DNA of 37,373 nucleotides from Clostridium thailandense (GCF_019207025.1 NZ_JAEEGC010000045.1:1-37373), one strand, 5' to 3'. Positions 1 to 8,681 are shown, counted from the first letter of the stretch. Made by a program: numbers and translations. Notes: generated by a model not told the origin, from the letters alone.

Positions 1-81
1 TTGATAAAAAGTTTTTATAGTGCTGAAGCTTGGAAACATATACCGGAGTGTAAGTCAACTTTCGGCCGTGGACACCTATAA
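1..81. repeat. Long inverted-repeat element, right arm (copy 1, cut by window edge)
   Basis: The first 71 bases are identical to 21059-21129, the right arm of copy 5. The shared landmarks are GCTTGGAAACATATACCGG and the outer CGGCCGTGG. The left arm and apex lie outside the window. The stop codon of the neighbouring minus-strand phosphatase lies in the outer TATAG of this element. The perfect match points to recent copying or gene conversion. Confidence 0.85.
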
Positions 82-780
82 ACTCATTGCTATTTTCATA
101 GCTTTCCCCTTCTGACTATAACTATTGTCATTTATAGATTCGACTTTAAAATTTCCATTTTCATATATGACTTTAGATATGCTGGAGTTGTCCATTTTTC
201 TTACGTTAAAACTTTTATCTAAATAATCAATAATTAATCTAATTATTCCTCCGTGAACTACTATAAGCACATTTTCTACTCTTTCACTGGAGTTTTCTAT
301 GCATATACCCTCTATGCTTTTCATCACTCTTTTTATTACTGTATCATAATCTTCTGCTTCACTCGTCTCATCTAAGGCAGCACAGGAGTTGCAGTATTCC
401 TTTTGAAAATCATATTTTTCTTCTGCCTCTTTAATGGAACTTACATTGAGATAAGTAAGTATATCTCCCAGCATTATTTTTTCAAGCTCTCCCTCATACT
501 TTCCAAAATGAACTTCTCTTAAACTTTCAAGTTCTTCTAATTGTAAATTGTCACTTGCTTTATTTTCTTTCATAACAATTCTCGCAGTCTTTACCGCCCT
601 ACCTAAATCACTACAATAAACTGCTTTAAATCTAATATCACTAAGTCCAAGACCAACACTTGAAGCAATCTCAATTCCTTCCTTAGTTAAAACTCCATCA
701 CACCATCCTTGAGTTCTTTCAGCTCTATTTAAAATAGTTTGTCCATGTCGCATTAAATATAGAATAACTTTATTACTCAT
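76..780 (-). CDS. Histidine phosphatase (phosphoglycerate mutase-like) family protein
   Basis: Histidine phosphatase superfamily enzyme of 234 aa that probably removes a phosphate from a small metabolite through a phospho-histidine intermediate. The RHG motif (R11-H12-G13) sits right at the N-terminus and a second catalytic His is in a VVHGG motif near residue 180. I chose the ATG at 780 because GGAGG lies 5 bases upstream; an in-frame upstream ATG at 792 overlaps that ribosome site. The substrate cannot be told from sequence; CobC-like and general sugar-phosphate phosphatases look alike. The last codons and the TAG stop run into the repeat element at the window start, so the C-terminus may have been reshaped by its insertion. 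It has no co-directional partner in the window. Confidence 0.8.
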   Translation of the reverse strand: MSNKVILYLMRHGQTILNRAERTQGWCDGVLTKEGIEIASSVGLGLSDIRFKAVYCSDLGRAVKTARIVMKENKASDNLQLEELESLREVHFGKYEGELEKIMLGDILTYLNVSSIKEAEEKYDFQKEYCNSCAALDETSEAEDYDTVIKRVMKSIEGICIENSSERVENVLIVVHGGIIRLIIDYLDKSFNVRKMDNSSISKVIYENGNFKVESINDNSYSQKGKAMKIAMSL

Positions 781-928
781 TTTTACCTCCATAATGAATT
801 AAATAACACATATTAATTATAACAATGAATTAAAAGCAACTTAACCTTTTATATTAATTATTTTCTATACTTACATAAGTGTAACGTATTTTCACCTTTT
901 TATCAAAATTCATTAACTTTAACCAACA

Positions 929-959
929 TAAAAAAAGTAACTATCCTTTGATAATTACT
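929..959 (-). terminator. Rho-independent terminator after the 154-aa hypothetical gene
   Basis: On the minus strand a 10-bp stem (AGTAATTATC / GATAGTTACT, one G-T pair) with a 4-base loop is followed by seven T. It lies about 20 bases after the stop of the gene at 980-1444. The rest of 793-979 is AT-rich with nothing recognisable. Confidence 0.75.
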
Positions 960-979
960 CTTTTTCTTATATTAATATT

Positions 980-1444
980 TTAAACAGCCTGCAGTGCATC
1001 TTCCTGCATCTTCTCTAAATATTCACAAAGATCCTTAAAATCTTTTAACCAGTGAATTCTTGCTAGTTCTCTTAAATCTATAACAATTCCTGTGCTTTTT
1101 TGTTTTATGTATTCCATATTGTAAAGTTCAGTTTCCACAAGCCCCTTCTTGCAATCGTAAATACACGGTACATACTCATCCCAATGCTGCTCAAAATATT
1201 TGACTTTCGCAAAACATAAACGATTTATGTGAAAAATCATTCCAAGAGGTGTTGCTTTCATTGCAAACTTATTACTGAAATATTCTTGGACTGGATATTT
1301 TTCTTGATGTCTCTCCCAATAGAAACGAGAATTAGAACGTAAATCATACTTGTCTAAGACTTTGCACTTTTCCGGACCTAACTTCTCCCTTAAATATTTT
1401 TCTCTAGCTTCATCTGATAAGGTTTTTAATGCATCATAGTCCAA
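980..1444 (-). CDS. Hypothetical cytosolic protein, 154 aa
   Basis: I do not recognise this family. The protein is soluble, charged and rich in aromatic residues (Tyr, Trp, Phe), with no signal peptide or membrane segment. The N-terminal third is helical and Lys/Glu-rich (around residues 1-40), the middle holds several Cys and Trp residues without a metal-binding spacing, and a short motif near the end (IHWLKDFKDLCEYL) looks amphipathic. It starts at TTG (1444), preceded by AAGGAGATGATATT, a good ribosome site; no ATG is in frame nearby. It stands alone with its own terminator at 929-959. Codon use looks like its neighbours, so it is probably a real gene rather than a chance frame. Confidence 0.65.
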   Translation of the reverse strand: MDYDALKTLSDEAREKYLREKLGPEKCKVLDKYDLRSNSRFYWERHQEKYPVQEYFSNKFAMKATPLGMIFHINRLCFAKVKYFEQHWDEYVPCIYDCKKGLVETELYNMEYIKQKSTGIVIDLRELARIHWLKDFKDLCEYLEKMQEDALQAV

Positions 1445-1669
1445 AATATCATCTCCTTAAAGATTATACCTTGTTAAAATGTATAAAATAAACTACGACT
1501 CCTATGTTAATAAAAATCCTAATTTCATCATAAATAAAGGAGCCCTGTAAATATAATTAATTTTATGATATTATCATAACAATCCTCAGTATATTTGTCT
1601 AATAGCTTATTCCAATAGTCTGAATTCACCTTATTCTAAAATTTTATACTAATCTCTTATTATGACTAA

Positions 1670-1949
1670 GGTGCTGTCGCAATAAATATCCAAACCAGAC
1701 ACTTAACTCATACGCAGGAAGGTATTTACATTCTGGATAGCACATTAAATAGTTTTGTTATAAGTCTTAGCGAAGTATTTTAGAAAATCTTCGGACCTTT
1801 GATATGTTTGAGGTACGAGTTTATCAAAAGTTCCTAGATTTTCAAAATACTGAGTTTTAGGCTTATCAAAAGTATTTATGTTGCTGAAAGAATGTAAATA
1901 TCTCCCGGAGTATGAGTTAAGTGTCGGCGTTGGACGTTGCGACAGCCCC
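1670..1949. repeat. Long inverted-repeat element, full-length (copy 2, 280 bp)
   Basis: A near-complete palindrome. The outer ends are GGTGCTGTCGCA and, inverted, TGCGACAGCCCC. The arms run through TAACTCATAC / GTATGAGTTA and TTTACATTC / GAATGTAAA up to an apex around 1798-1823 containing TTTGAGGTACGAG. The apex is almost identical to that of copy 6, although the arms differ. A 68-codon frame on the minus strand lies wholly inside and is not treated as a gene. The rest of the 1445-2028 gap holds only AT-rich sequence and the ribosome site of the next gene. Confidence 0.85.
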
Positions 1950-2028
1950 ATTTTATTTTGAACAATTGTATTATATACTGTTTGTATAGAAATTTTTTGA
2001 AAAACTTTGGATAAGGGGGCTTTATCTT

Positions 2029-2715
2029 ATGAATGAAGATAAATCAAAAATAGAATGGGATTCTTTAGTATACCATATAGAATTCAATCTTGATAAAAAA
2101 GTACATTATGATACTGAATATAGTAAAAATTTAATTCGTCACTGCAGCATAAGCAATTTGCTAAGGGATTATGATGACGAATTATTAAAACACGATGTAG
2201 ATTATTGGGTCAATTTAATATATGGAGAACGTGAATTTATATATAAATATTTAGAAGTGTATAGACGACTAAAGGATTTTTATAGTATACCTGAAAATAT
2301 TATTGAGTATTTAAAGATTAATTACTTTAACAAAAATTATAAGCAAAAACTGATAAGTGCGTCTTTAAAGAATATCACAGATGAAGTTCTAATAAAGTAT
2401 TATGGAGCTACAGATATCCATATATACAAAATAGGAACTAAAACTAATGATGTAATACAAGAATTCACTATCAATTATATAAAAGCTAGAAATCCTGTTG
2501 AAGCCAGACTGGAAGCTGAAAAAGCATATGGTTTTAGTGAAAAAATAAATGACTTATCCTTTTCAGGTGATCCCATACATGTTTTCGTAGAACAAATACT
2601 AGATGTGAATTTAGAATATAAAAGAATAAGTGAAATTAAGACGGACATAGAAGCTTTCATTTTAAGGAAAAAACGTTTGCAAGAAAGACTTGAGGACTTG
2701 ATGCTAGAAAACTAA
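2029..2715 (+). CDS. Hypothetical protein, 228 aa
   Basis: Unrecognised. A soluble, strongly charged, Tyr- and Lys-rich protein with predicted mostly helical content. The N-terminal half (about 1-110) is helical with many Tyr/Asp residues; the middle (115-160) has alternating hydrophobic residues suggesting a small beta region; the last 40 residues form a likely coiled coil rich in Glu, Lys and Leu ending at the stop. There are no Cys pairs or signal peptide. The start ATG follows AAGGGGGC at a good distance. It is the first plus-strand gene after repeat copy 2 and is followed by the broken phzF gene, so it may belong to a locally decaying accessory segment. I assign no function. Confidence 0.65.
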   Translation: MNEDKSKIEWDSLVYHIEFNLDKKVHYDTEYSKNLIRHCSISNLLRDYDDELLKHDVDYWVNLIYGEREFIYKYLEVYRRLKDFYSIPENIIEYLKINYFNKNYKQKLISASLKNITDEVLIKYYGATDIHIYKIGTKTNDVIQEFTINYIKARNPVEARLEAEKAYGFSEKINDLSFSGDPIHVFVEQILDVNLEYKRISEIKTDIEAFILRKKRLQERLEDLMLEN

Positions 2716-2786
2716 AAAACTTAATTTACATTACTTTTAAATCAAGTTATGTTATAACTATATATAACTCTTTAGGGGGATCCATT

Positions 2787-3160
2787 ATGAAAATACAAGC
2801 CTATAAATTAAATTCATTTGCAAAATCCATTGAAGGAGGAAACCCGGCTAGCATTGTATTAAATGCCGATACTCTATCTGAAAATGATATGAAAAAGATA
2901 GCCGGCATCCTTGGTTTTAGCGATATGATATTCCTGAGGAATCGGCTACAGGCACTTCTAACGGTGCTCTTGCTTGTTATCTATTGAAATATGGTAAAAT
3001 AACCTGTGATGAAGCTGAAAGCATCGTTTTTGAACAAGGTTATTCTATGAAAAAGCCGTCAGAAATAATTGCGTCTTTATCTATTAGAGATGGAAAAATA
3101 ATAGAAGTTAAAGTTGGGGAAAAAGCATTAAACTTGTCTGAAATCGAAGTAGACTTATAG
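2787..3160 (+). pseudogene. PhzF-family isomerase, internally deleted remnant
   Basis: The N-terminal frame from ATG 2787 (after AGGGGGATCC) encodes about 47 residues typical of the PhzF / diaminopimelate-epimerase fold, with the GGNPAS motif. At about 2928 the reading frame shifts: the next frame continues as DIPEESATGTSNGALACYL and about 75 further residues to a TAG at 3158-3160, which match the C-terminal end of PhzF proteins. Intact family members are usually 260-300 aa, so roughly the middle half has been lost and the junction is out of frame. The original enzyme would have been a cytosolic isomerase of unknown substrate. As it stands it cannot make a functional protein. The remaining 3161-3415 holds an ATTGAGTTTA / TAAACTCAAT inverted repeat (3354-3383) just upstream of ung. 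Confidence 0.85.
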
Positions 3161-3424
3161 ACATACATTTTCAATGGTATTATAATCATTTGTTATCGGC
3201 AGTATACAAGGCTAAACATTATCTGAATTTACAATTTCGTTGTTTAAATATCCTGTATTGTTACATTTTTTTCATAACTATGATATTATTATTATGTAAA
3301 TTTAGCTAAAGAATTTCTTTAAATCAAATCTATATGCGACAAAGTATTTTTATATTGAGTTTAATTTATGATTTAAACTCAATGTATTGCGCAAACAAGT
3401 TTAGAAATTAGGAGAGTGATACTA

Positions 3425-4102
3425 TTGTCTGTTAACATAAAAAACGATTGGCTGGGATTATTGGAAGATCAGTTTCAAATGGATTATTATAAAGAATTAA
3501 GAACCTTTTTAATACATGAATACAGGTCTAGAACCATCTACCCAGACATGTATGATATATTTAACGCTTTAAATTATACTTCATACAAGGATGTAAAAGT
3601 AGTTATACTAGGTCAGGACCCTTATCACGGTCCTAATCAAGCTCACGGCCTTAGTTTTTCTGTTAAACCTGGAGTACCTGCACCACCTTCCTTAATTAAT
3701 ATCTATAAAGAATTGCAGGATGACCTCGGCTGTTTTATTCCTAACAATGGATATTTAAGAAAGTGGACGGAGCAAGGTGTGTTGCTTTTAAATACCGCTC
3801 TTACAGTGAGAGCAGGCCAAGCAAATTCTCATAGAAACAAGGGTTGGGAAATATTTACCGATGCTATTATTTCTATATTAAATAAAAGAGAAATGCCTAT
3901 AGTTTTTATTTTATGGGGAAGTAATGCTATTTCAAAAGAAAAACTTATAACAAACAAGAGTCATTACATAGTGAAATCAGTGCATCCAAGTCCTCTTTCT
4001 GCTCATAGAGGTTTTTTCGGAAGTAAACCTTTTTCAAAGACTAATAATTTTTTAAAGTCTATTGATGAAACTCCTATTGATTGGCAAATTCCAAATATAT
4101 AA
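3425..4102 (+). CDS. ung: Uracil-DNA glycosylase, family 1
   Basis: Removes uracil from DNA as the first step of base-excision repair in the cytoplasm. Family-1 hallmarks are present: GQDPYHG with the catalytic Asp at about residue 65 and His three residues later, and the DNA-intercalating [10 protein letters not shown] loop near residue 185. Length (225 aa) is normal for bacterial Ung. The longest frame begins at GTG 3416, but AGGAGAG overlaps that codon; the TTG at 3425 sits about ten bases after it and gives MSVNIKNDW, so I use TTG. It is a single gene, convergent with the gluconate-type permease, and repeat copy 3 lies just after its stop. Confidence 0.95.
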   Translation: MSVNIKNDWLGLLEDQFQMDYYKELRTFLIHEYRSRTIYPDMYDIFNALNYTSYKDVKVVILGQDPYHGPNQAHGLSFSVKPGVPAPPSLINIYKELQDDLGCFIPNNGYLRKWTEQGVLLLNTALTVRAGQANSHRNKGWEIFTDAIISILNKREMPIVFILWGSNAISKEKLITNKSHYIVKSVHPSPLSAHRGFFGSKPFSKTNNFLKSIDETPIDWQIPNI

Positions 4103-4122
4103 GCTATTCGTTGCTTATTGGG

Positions 4123-4235
4123 TTATAGACACTCACGGCCGACATTTAACTTATGCTCCGGGATATGTTTATATTTTCTAAAGTATTACCAATAATTCTC
4201 ATAGTATAAGTCTACTTTCGGCCGTGTTTATCTAT
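4123..4235. repeat. Long inverted-repeat element, short internal-deletion form (copy 3, ~113 bp)
   Basis: The ends are TATAGACACTCACGGCCGAC on the left and CTTTCGGCCGTGTTTATCTA on the right, which are inverted copies of each other. Recognisable arm sequence (AACTTATGCTCCGGGATATG) is kept but most of the centre is missing. It lies between the convergent ung and gntP genes, where a two-way terminator would be useful. Confidence 0.75.
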
Positions 4236-4254
4236 CAAAACCAATTACTATATC

Positions 4255-5571
4255 TTAAACAAATATATTTATAACTAGCACTCCTACTAATCCCATAACA
4301 GAAATTATGGTTTCCATAACAGACCAAGATGCTAATGTCTCGCCAATACTTAGATTGAAATATCCTTTAAATATCCAAAATCCTGGGTCGTTAACATGGG
4401 AGAATATAAGGCTTCCTGCACCCGTAGCAATTACCATTAATGCTGGGTTTACATGAGTTGTTGCAATAAGTGGAAGCACTATACCCGACGTAGTCATTGC
4501 AGCCACAGTTGCAGAACCTAAGGATAGACGAAGTATTGCTGCAACTACCCATGCTAAAACTAAAGGTGACATATGTGTTCCAGTCATAGCTGATGCTATG
4601 TATTTCCCTACTCCACTGTCGATTAGAACCTGTTTAAAAGCTCCACCTCCAGCAATTATCAGTAAAATCATTGCAATTCCACTAATTGATTCAGCTAATA
4701 TATCCATTACTTTAGTAGTTTCATGACCTCTGCTAACACCTAAAGTGAATATTCCTATAACTACTGATATAAGCATGGCCATAGCTGGGTTACCTAAGAA
4801 CTCAAATAATGATCTAATTGATGAAGTCTTCGGTAAAGTCATTTCACAAACAGCTGCAAGAGCCATTAATATTACAGGAACAATAGCTGTAAAAACGCTA
4901 ACTGCAAAGCTTGGCATCTCTTCTTCTTTGAACAATTTAGGATTGAATAATCCCTTTGGAGGTTCTTTTTCAAACCTTTTTAAGAACTTTGAGAAAACAG
5001 GACCTGCAACGATTACAGTAGGTATTGCTATTATAAAACCATATATTAAAGTCATGCTAATATTTGCATTGTATATTGCTGCTATAGCAGTTGGACCAGG
5101 ATGAGGTGGCAAAAATCCATGTGTAACAGATAAAGCCGCTGCCATAGGTACTCCGATATATAGAAGAGGTAATTCAGTAGAAGCAGCTATAGTGAAAACT
5201 AATGGAATTAGCAGAACGAAACCAACTTCATAAAACATCGCTAATCCAACAATAATACCTGTTATAACAACTGCCCATTGAATGTTTTTCTTTCCAAATT
5301 TATGTATAAGTGTTGATGCAATTCTTTGAGCTGCTCCTGTATCTGCAATAAGTTTTCCAAGCATTGCTCCAAAACCCAAAATTAAAGCAAGACCTCCTAG
5401 GGTTCCTCCAACACCATTTTGAACAGATTGTATTACTTTAAGCGCTGGCATACCTTCTGCTATACCAACAACTAAAGAAACTACTATCAAGGATATAAAT
5501 CCGTTAACTTTCAAACCAATCATTAAAAATAATAATAACGCAACACCAATTGCTACAATAAGTAATGGCAT
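4255..5571 (-). CDS. GntP-family gluconate/aldonate:H+ permease
   Basis: Inner-membrane symporter of the GntP family that imports gluconate or a related sugar acid. The 438-aa protein has about 12-14 hydrophobic segments, glycine-rich throughout. Family signatures seen are the GFLPPHPGPTA loop near residue 155 and the SHVNDPGFWIFKGYFNLS stretch near residue 392. The start ATG follows GGGAGG. It lies downstream of the IlvD/Edd dehydratase in the same direction, with a 220-base spacer that contains two AT-rich perfect inverted repeats (5687-5705 and 5734-5762), so it could be co-transcribed or have its own promoter. Together with the dehydratase and GntR regulator it suggests uptake of a sugar acid; the exact aldonate is not determined. 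Confidence 0.9.
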   Translation of the reverse strand: MPLLIVAIGVALLLFLMIGLKVNGFISLIVVSLVVGIAEGMPALKVIQSVQNGVGGTLGGLALILGFGAMLGKLIADTGAAQRIASTLIHKFGKKNIQWAVVITGIIVGLAMFYEVGFVLLIPLVFTIAASTELPLLYIGVPMAAALSVTHGFLPPHPGPTAIAAIYNANISMTLIYGFIIAIPTVIVAGPVFSKFLKRFEKEPPKGLFNPKLFKEEEMPSFAVSVFTAIVPVILMALAAVCEMTLPKTSSIRSLFEFLGNPAMAMLISVVIGIFTLGVSRGHETTKVMDILAESISGIAMILLIIAGGGAFKQVLIDSGVGKYIASAMTGTHMSPLVLAWVVAAILRLSLGSATVAAMTTSGIVLPLIATTHVNPALMVIATGAGSLIFSHVNDPGFWIFKGYFNLSIGETLASWSVMETIISVMGLVGVLVINIFV

Positions 5572-5793
5572 ATTCTTATCCTCCCTAAATAACTTAATTT
5601 TTTAATTTATTATTATTTGAATTATTATAATTCTTGTTATTTGTTTAACGAATAAAATACGTCAACATTTTAATAAATTAATATTTTCTAACTTTTTAAG
5701 TTAGAATAATTCTATATATATTTTGATATACTAGATATACTATTAATAAATAATAGTATATCCAAAATAAAATTTACGTTTTGAAATACAAAT

Positions 5794-7512
5794 TTACTCC
5801 ATGTATCCACCTTTCATAGGTGATACTGCTCTTTTGGTATAAATCGCCAAGGCACCCTTAGTGTATTTAGACTGTGGCTTTATCCATTTTTCTTTTCTGT
5901 TCTTTAGTATTTCTTCTATTTCCTTTGTACTTTTTTCTTCACTCTTTATTCCTATAATGTCAAGACTTCTAGCTGGAATATCTATTTTTATAAGATCACC
6001 ATCTTGAACTAGAGCTATCGGGCCACCCTCACTTGCTTCTGGCGAGACATGTCCTATTGCTGGTCCTCTAGTAGCTCCTGAGAATCTTCCATCTGTAATC
6101 AATGCTACGGATTTTATCAATTCTTCATCAGATGCAATTGCCTCAGTAGTGTAGAACATCTCTGGCATACCCGATCCCTTCGGCCCTTCATATCTTATAA
6201 ACACCGCATCTCCTGGATTAACTACTCTTGTTAAAACTGCCTTTAAGGCCTCCTCTTCGCAATCAAAAACTCTAGCTTTTAATACAACTTGTCTCAATTT
6301 TTCAGATACAGCTGCATGTTTTACTACTGCTCCTTCTGGTGCTAAATTCCCCTTAAGAATTGCTATAGCTCCCTGCTCTTGTATAGGATTTTCCTTAGTT
6401 TTTATTACGTCTTCCTTCTTAACTCCAAGAACCTCCAAGAATTTGCTGCTTCTTTCATAGTAATTACTATTCTTTAGATCTTCTAAATTTTCTCCTAATG
6501 TCTTACCTGTAACAGTAAGAACATCTAGGTGTAAAAACTCTTTAATTTCTTCCATTATTGCAGGTACTCCACCAGCATACCAGAAGTATGATCCAGGATA
6601 AAACCCACTTGGCCTTATATTTAATATGTATGGAACTTTTCTGTGGATTTCATCAAATAATTCTGGTTCTATTTCTATTCCTAATTCATGTGCAATAGCT
6701 GGAATATGAAGCAAGCTGTTACTTGAACCAGCAATAGCTGCATGTACCATTATAGCGTTTTCAAAAGCCTTTTTGGTCATTATATCAGATGGTTTTATAT
6801 TCTTTTCTATAAGTTTAAGAGTATATTCCCCTGCGCGTCTTGCTGTCATTTTAAGTTCATCTAAAGTAGCTGGAATTAATGCTGTTCCTGGAAGAGCAAT
6901 ACCTAAAGCTTCTGCCATTACCTGCATTGTTGAAGCCGTTCCCATAAATGAGCAAGCTCCACAACTTGGACACGCATTATGTTTATAGTATGTTAACTCT
7001 TCTTGAGTTATTTCTCCTTTTTCATGCTGTGCATAATATTTTCCTATTTGCTCTAATGTAAGCATATTAGGACCGGCATTCATAATTCCGCCAGGCACTA
7101 ATACTGCAGGCATGTCCAATCTAGCGATAGCCATAAGATGAGCTGGCATGGATTTATCACAACTTGCCATAAACACTCCGGCATCAAAAGGAGTAGCTTG
7201 TACATGTATTTCAATCATATTTGCCATCATTTCTCTAGATAAAAGCGAATAGTTCATTCCATCATGTCCTTGTGCTTCTCCATCACATATATCAGTTACA
7301 AAGTACTTGGCTGCTCTTCCACCTTTTTCAGTTATACCTTGAAAGGCTTCCTCTACTAAAACATCTAGATGAGCACTGCCTGGGTGGCTGTGTCCAAAGC
7401 TGCTTTCTACTATTATTTGTGGCTTTTCAAGTTCTTCTACCTTCCAACCTGATCCTAATCTTAAAGAATCAAGTTCGGGAGCCTTTTTTCTTAATTCTTG
7501 ACTTTTCAACAT
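5794..7512 (-). CDS. IlvD/Edd-family dehydratase, probably acting on a sugar acid
   Basis: Iron-sulfur dehydratase that turns a 2,3-dihydroxy acid into a 2-keto-3-deoxy acid. The 572-aa protein has the family cluster cysteines: CDG at residue 76, SCDK at 118 and the CPSCGAC motif at 181-187. The C-terminal half has the conserved TDGRFSGATRGPAIGHVSPEA-type block near residue 480. The longest frame starts at TTG 7518, only two bases from AGGTG, so I use ATG 7512. Because it sits with a GntP permease and a FadR-type GntR regulator, not with ilvB/ilvC, I infer an aldonate such as gluconate, galactonate or xylonate rather than branched-chain amino-acid synthesis. No KDG kinase or aldolase is nearby. 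An isoleucine/valine-pathway role is less likely but not excluded. Confidence 0.85.
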   Translation of the reverse strand: MLKSQELRKKAPELDSLRLGSGWKVEELEKPQIIVESSFGHSHPGSAHLDVLVEEAFQGITEKGGRAAKYFVTDICDGEAQGHDGMNYSLLSREMMANMIEIHVQATPFDAGVFMASCDKSMPAHLMAIARLDMPAVLVPGGIMNAGPNMLTLEQIGKYYAQHEKGEITQEELTYYKHNACPSCGACSFMGTASTMQVMAEALGIALPGTALIPATLDELKMTARRAGEYTLKLIEKNIKPSDIMTKKAFENAIMVHAAIAGSSNSLLHIPAIAHELGIEIEPELFDEIHRKVPYILNIRPSGFYPGSYFWYAGGVPAIMEEIKEFLHLDVLTVTGKTLGENLEDLKNSNYYERSSKFLEVLGVKKEDVIKTKENPIQEQGAIAILKGNLAPEGAVVKHAAVSEKLRQVVLKARVFDCEEEALKAVLTRVVNPGDAVFIRYEGPKGSGMPEMFYTTEAIASDEELIKSVALITDGRFSGATRGPAIGHVSPEASEGGPIALVQDGDLIKIDIPARSLDIIGIKSEEKSTKEIEEILKNRKEKWIKPQSKYTKGALAIYTKRAVSPMKGGYME

Positions 7513-7536
7513 TTGCAAATCACCTCATTATTTAAC

Positions 7537-7547
7537 TTGTATTACAT
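7537..7547. promoter_or_regulatory. Probable GntR operator 1 (TTGTATTACAT)
   Basis: Matches the TNGTNNNACNA pattern recognised by FadR-type GntR regulators. It lies about 25 bases upstream of the dehydratase start codon, where a bound repressor would block transcription. The same motif recurs at 7605, 7778, 7873 and 7885. Confidence 0.6.
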
Positions 7548-7604
7548 CTAATTAAAATCAATCACTTTATTTCACTAATAATGTGATTTTTATTTTTATT
7601 AAAC

Positions 7605-7615
7605 TTGTATTACAA
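7605..7615. promoter_or_regulatory. Probable GntR operator 2 (TTGTATTACAA)
   Basis: A perfect 11-bp palindromic match to the FadR-subfamily pattern, in the leader/promoter region of the dehydratase. The spacing to operator 1 is 68 bases. Confidence 0.65.
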
Positions 7616-7633
7616 CCTTGTTTAAATATTACT

Positions 7634-7648
7634 ATGAAAACGATTCGT
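7634..7648. promoter_or_regulatory. Possible CcpA cre site upstream of the dehydratase gene
   Basis: ATGAAAACGATTCGT resembles the cre consensus WTGNAANCGNWNNCW but has mismatches at the last two positions. It fits carbon catabolite control of an aldonate operon, but is weak on its own. Confidence 0.3.
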
Positions 7649-7777
7649 AGTCAATACCTTTTTTAATATAAAATTTAATTTTTCACACAAAGCATTTCAA
7701 ATCTCCAACAATCGCTGCAATAAAGCCATTTCTATTGCATTTCATAATAGTATGGATTATTAAGACGACTTTTTTAG

Positions 7778-7788
7778 TTGTAATACAA
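7778..7788. promoter_or_regulatory. Probable GntR operator 3 (TTGTAATACAA)
   Basis: Perfect inverted form of operator 2, between the gntR terminator hairpin and the dehydratase gene. The rest of 7519-7863 is AT-rich with no gene. Confidence 0.6.
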
Positions 7789-7863
7789 TTAATTTATATG
7801 GCATTAAATAAGTTTTTGAACCAACACTTATTTTTCATTTATTAACAATAAGTTTCGCATAGT

Positions 7864-7904
7864 AAAACACCCTTGTAATACAACTTGTATTGCAAGGGTG
7901 TTTT
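7864..7904 (-). terminator. Terminator hairpin of gntR containing two operator-like palindromes
   Basis: AAAACACCCTTG at the left pairs with its inverted copy at the right, giving a 20-bp stem with a one-base apex and T-rich flanks on both sides. The inner part of each arm is an operator-like 11-mer (7873-7883 and 7885-7895). It follows the GntR gene by about 55 bases and could stop transcription in both directions. Confidence 0.75.
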
Positions 7905-7959
7905 ATATAGACAAACTAACCTAAAAGTTAGTTCCTCTTATATTAACTTATTATAATCT

Positions 7960-8640
7960 TCACTCATATTTAATAGCTTTTATATCTTTTATAGTTCTCT
8001 GTAAATGCCTTACCATATAAATCTCAGCTAATTCAGAATCTCTATTTTTTATAGCATCCAAAATAAGTTTATGCTCACTCAATCCACCAGAAGGACCTAA
8101 AGTTTTATATAAGGCTCTCTGATGATATTCCATTAAATTTCTTAATATCTCATTTACCTTTATGATTAAAGAATTTTTGCTTCCTTCTGCTATTTTCATA
8201 TGAAAATTTAAATCTTCTTCAGTAAATTTCTCAATATCTTGTCGATCCTCAACCATTCTTTCATAAATTTCTTCAATTTTCTTTATTATGTCATCACTGC
8301 ACTTCTCCGTACACATTCTAGCTGTTTTAGGTTCAGTAATAAGCCTAAATTCAAGAATATCTATATAGTTATCTTTATCTAAAGTTATCATAGGTATCAA
8401 ACTGTTCAGATATATTGATGGTTTTAAATCATTTACAAAAGTACCTTCTCCCTGGCGCTTACTTATAATATTTAGAGTGGCCAGTTTCTCTATCGCTTCC
8501 CTTACAGATACTCTACTAACATTCAGTTCCTTACACAACTGAGGTTCTGACATAATCTTTTCACCAGGTTTCCATTCGCCATCAAATATTTTTTCTTGTA
8601 TTATTTTGAAAACTTTGTCGCTTGTTTTAACTTCTTTCAT
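7960..8640 (-). CDS. GntR-family regulator, FadR/FCD subfamily
   Basis: DNA-binding repressor of the FadR type, 226 aa. Residues about 8-72 form the winged helix (SEPQLCKELNVSRVSVREAI, then a GEGTF wing); residues about 88-215 form the all-helical FCD ligand domain with the usual metal-ligand positions (NFHMKIAE near 148 and EHKLIL near 189). The effector is probably a sugar acid or its keto-deoxy product. The gene is directly upstream of, and co-directional with, the dehydratase and GntP permease, and TNGTNNNACNA operators fill the space between. The ATG follows TAGGAGAATATAAC. I infer that it controls its two neighbours; none of the operators lies in its own upstream region. Confidence 0.9.
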   Translation of the reverse strand: MKEVKTSDKVFKIIQEKIFDGEWKPGEKIMSEPQLCKELNVSRVSVREAIEKLATLNIISKRQGEGTFVNDLKPSIYLNSLIPMITLDKDNYIDILEFRLITEPKTARMCTEKCSDDIIKKIEEIYERMVEDRQDIEKFTEEDLNFHMKIAEGSKNSLIIKVNEILRNLMEYHQRALYKTLGPSGGLSEHKLILDAIKNRDSELAEIYMVRHLQRTIKDIKAIKYE

Positions 8641-8681
8641 GTTATATTCTCCTAGACTAATTTATATTTTTGCTTACATAT

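Noticed and set aside
1745..1951. 68-codon frame on the minus strand
   Set aside because: It lies entirely in the inverted repeat (copy 2), has no ribosome site and its sequence only reflects the palindrome.
5687..5762. Two AT-rich inverted repeats between the dehydratase and gntP genes as terminators
   Set aside because: Both are perfect hairpins but neither is followed by a T-tract on the minus strand; left as unassigned structure.
5794..7512. Branched-chain amino-acid dihydroxy-acid dehydratase (ilvD)
   Set aside because: Family match is real, but the GntP/GntR setting and lack of ilv neighbours make a sugar-acid role more likely.
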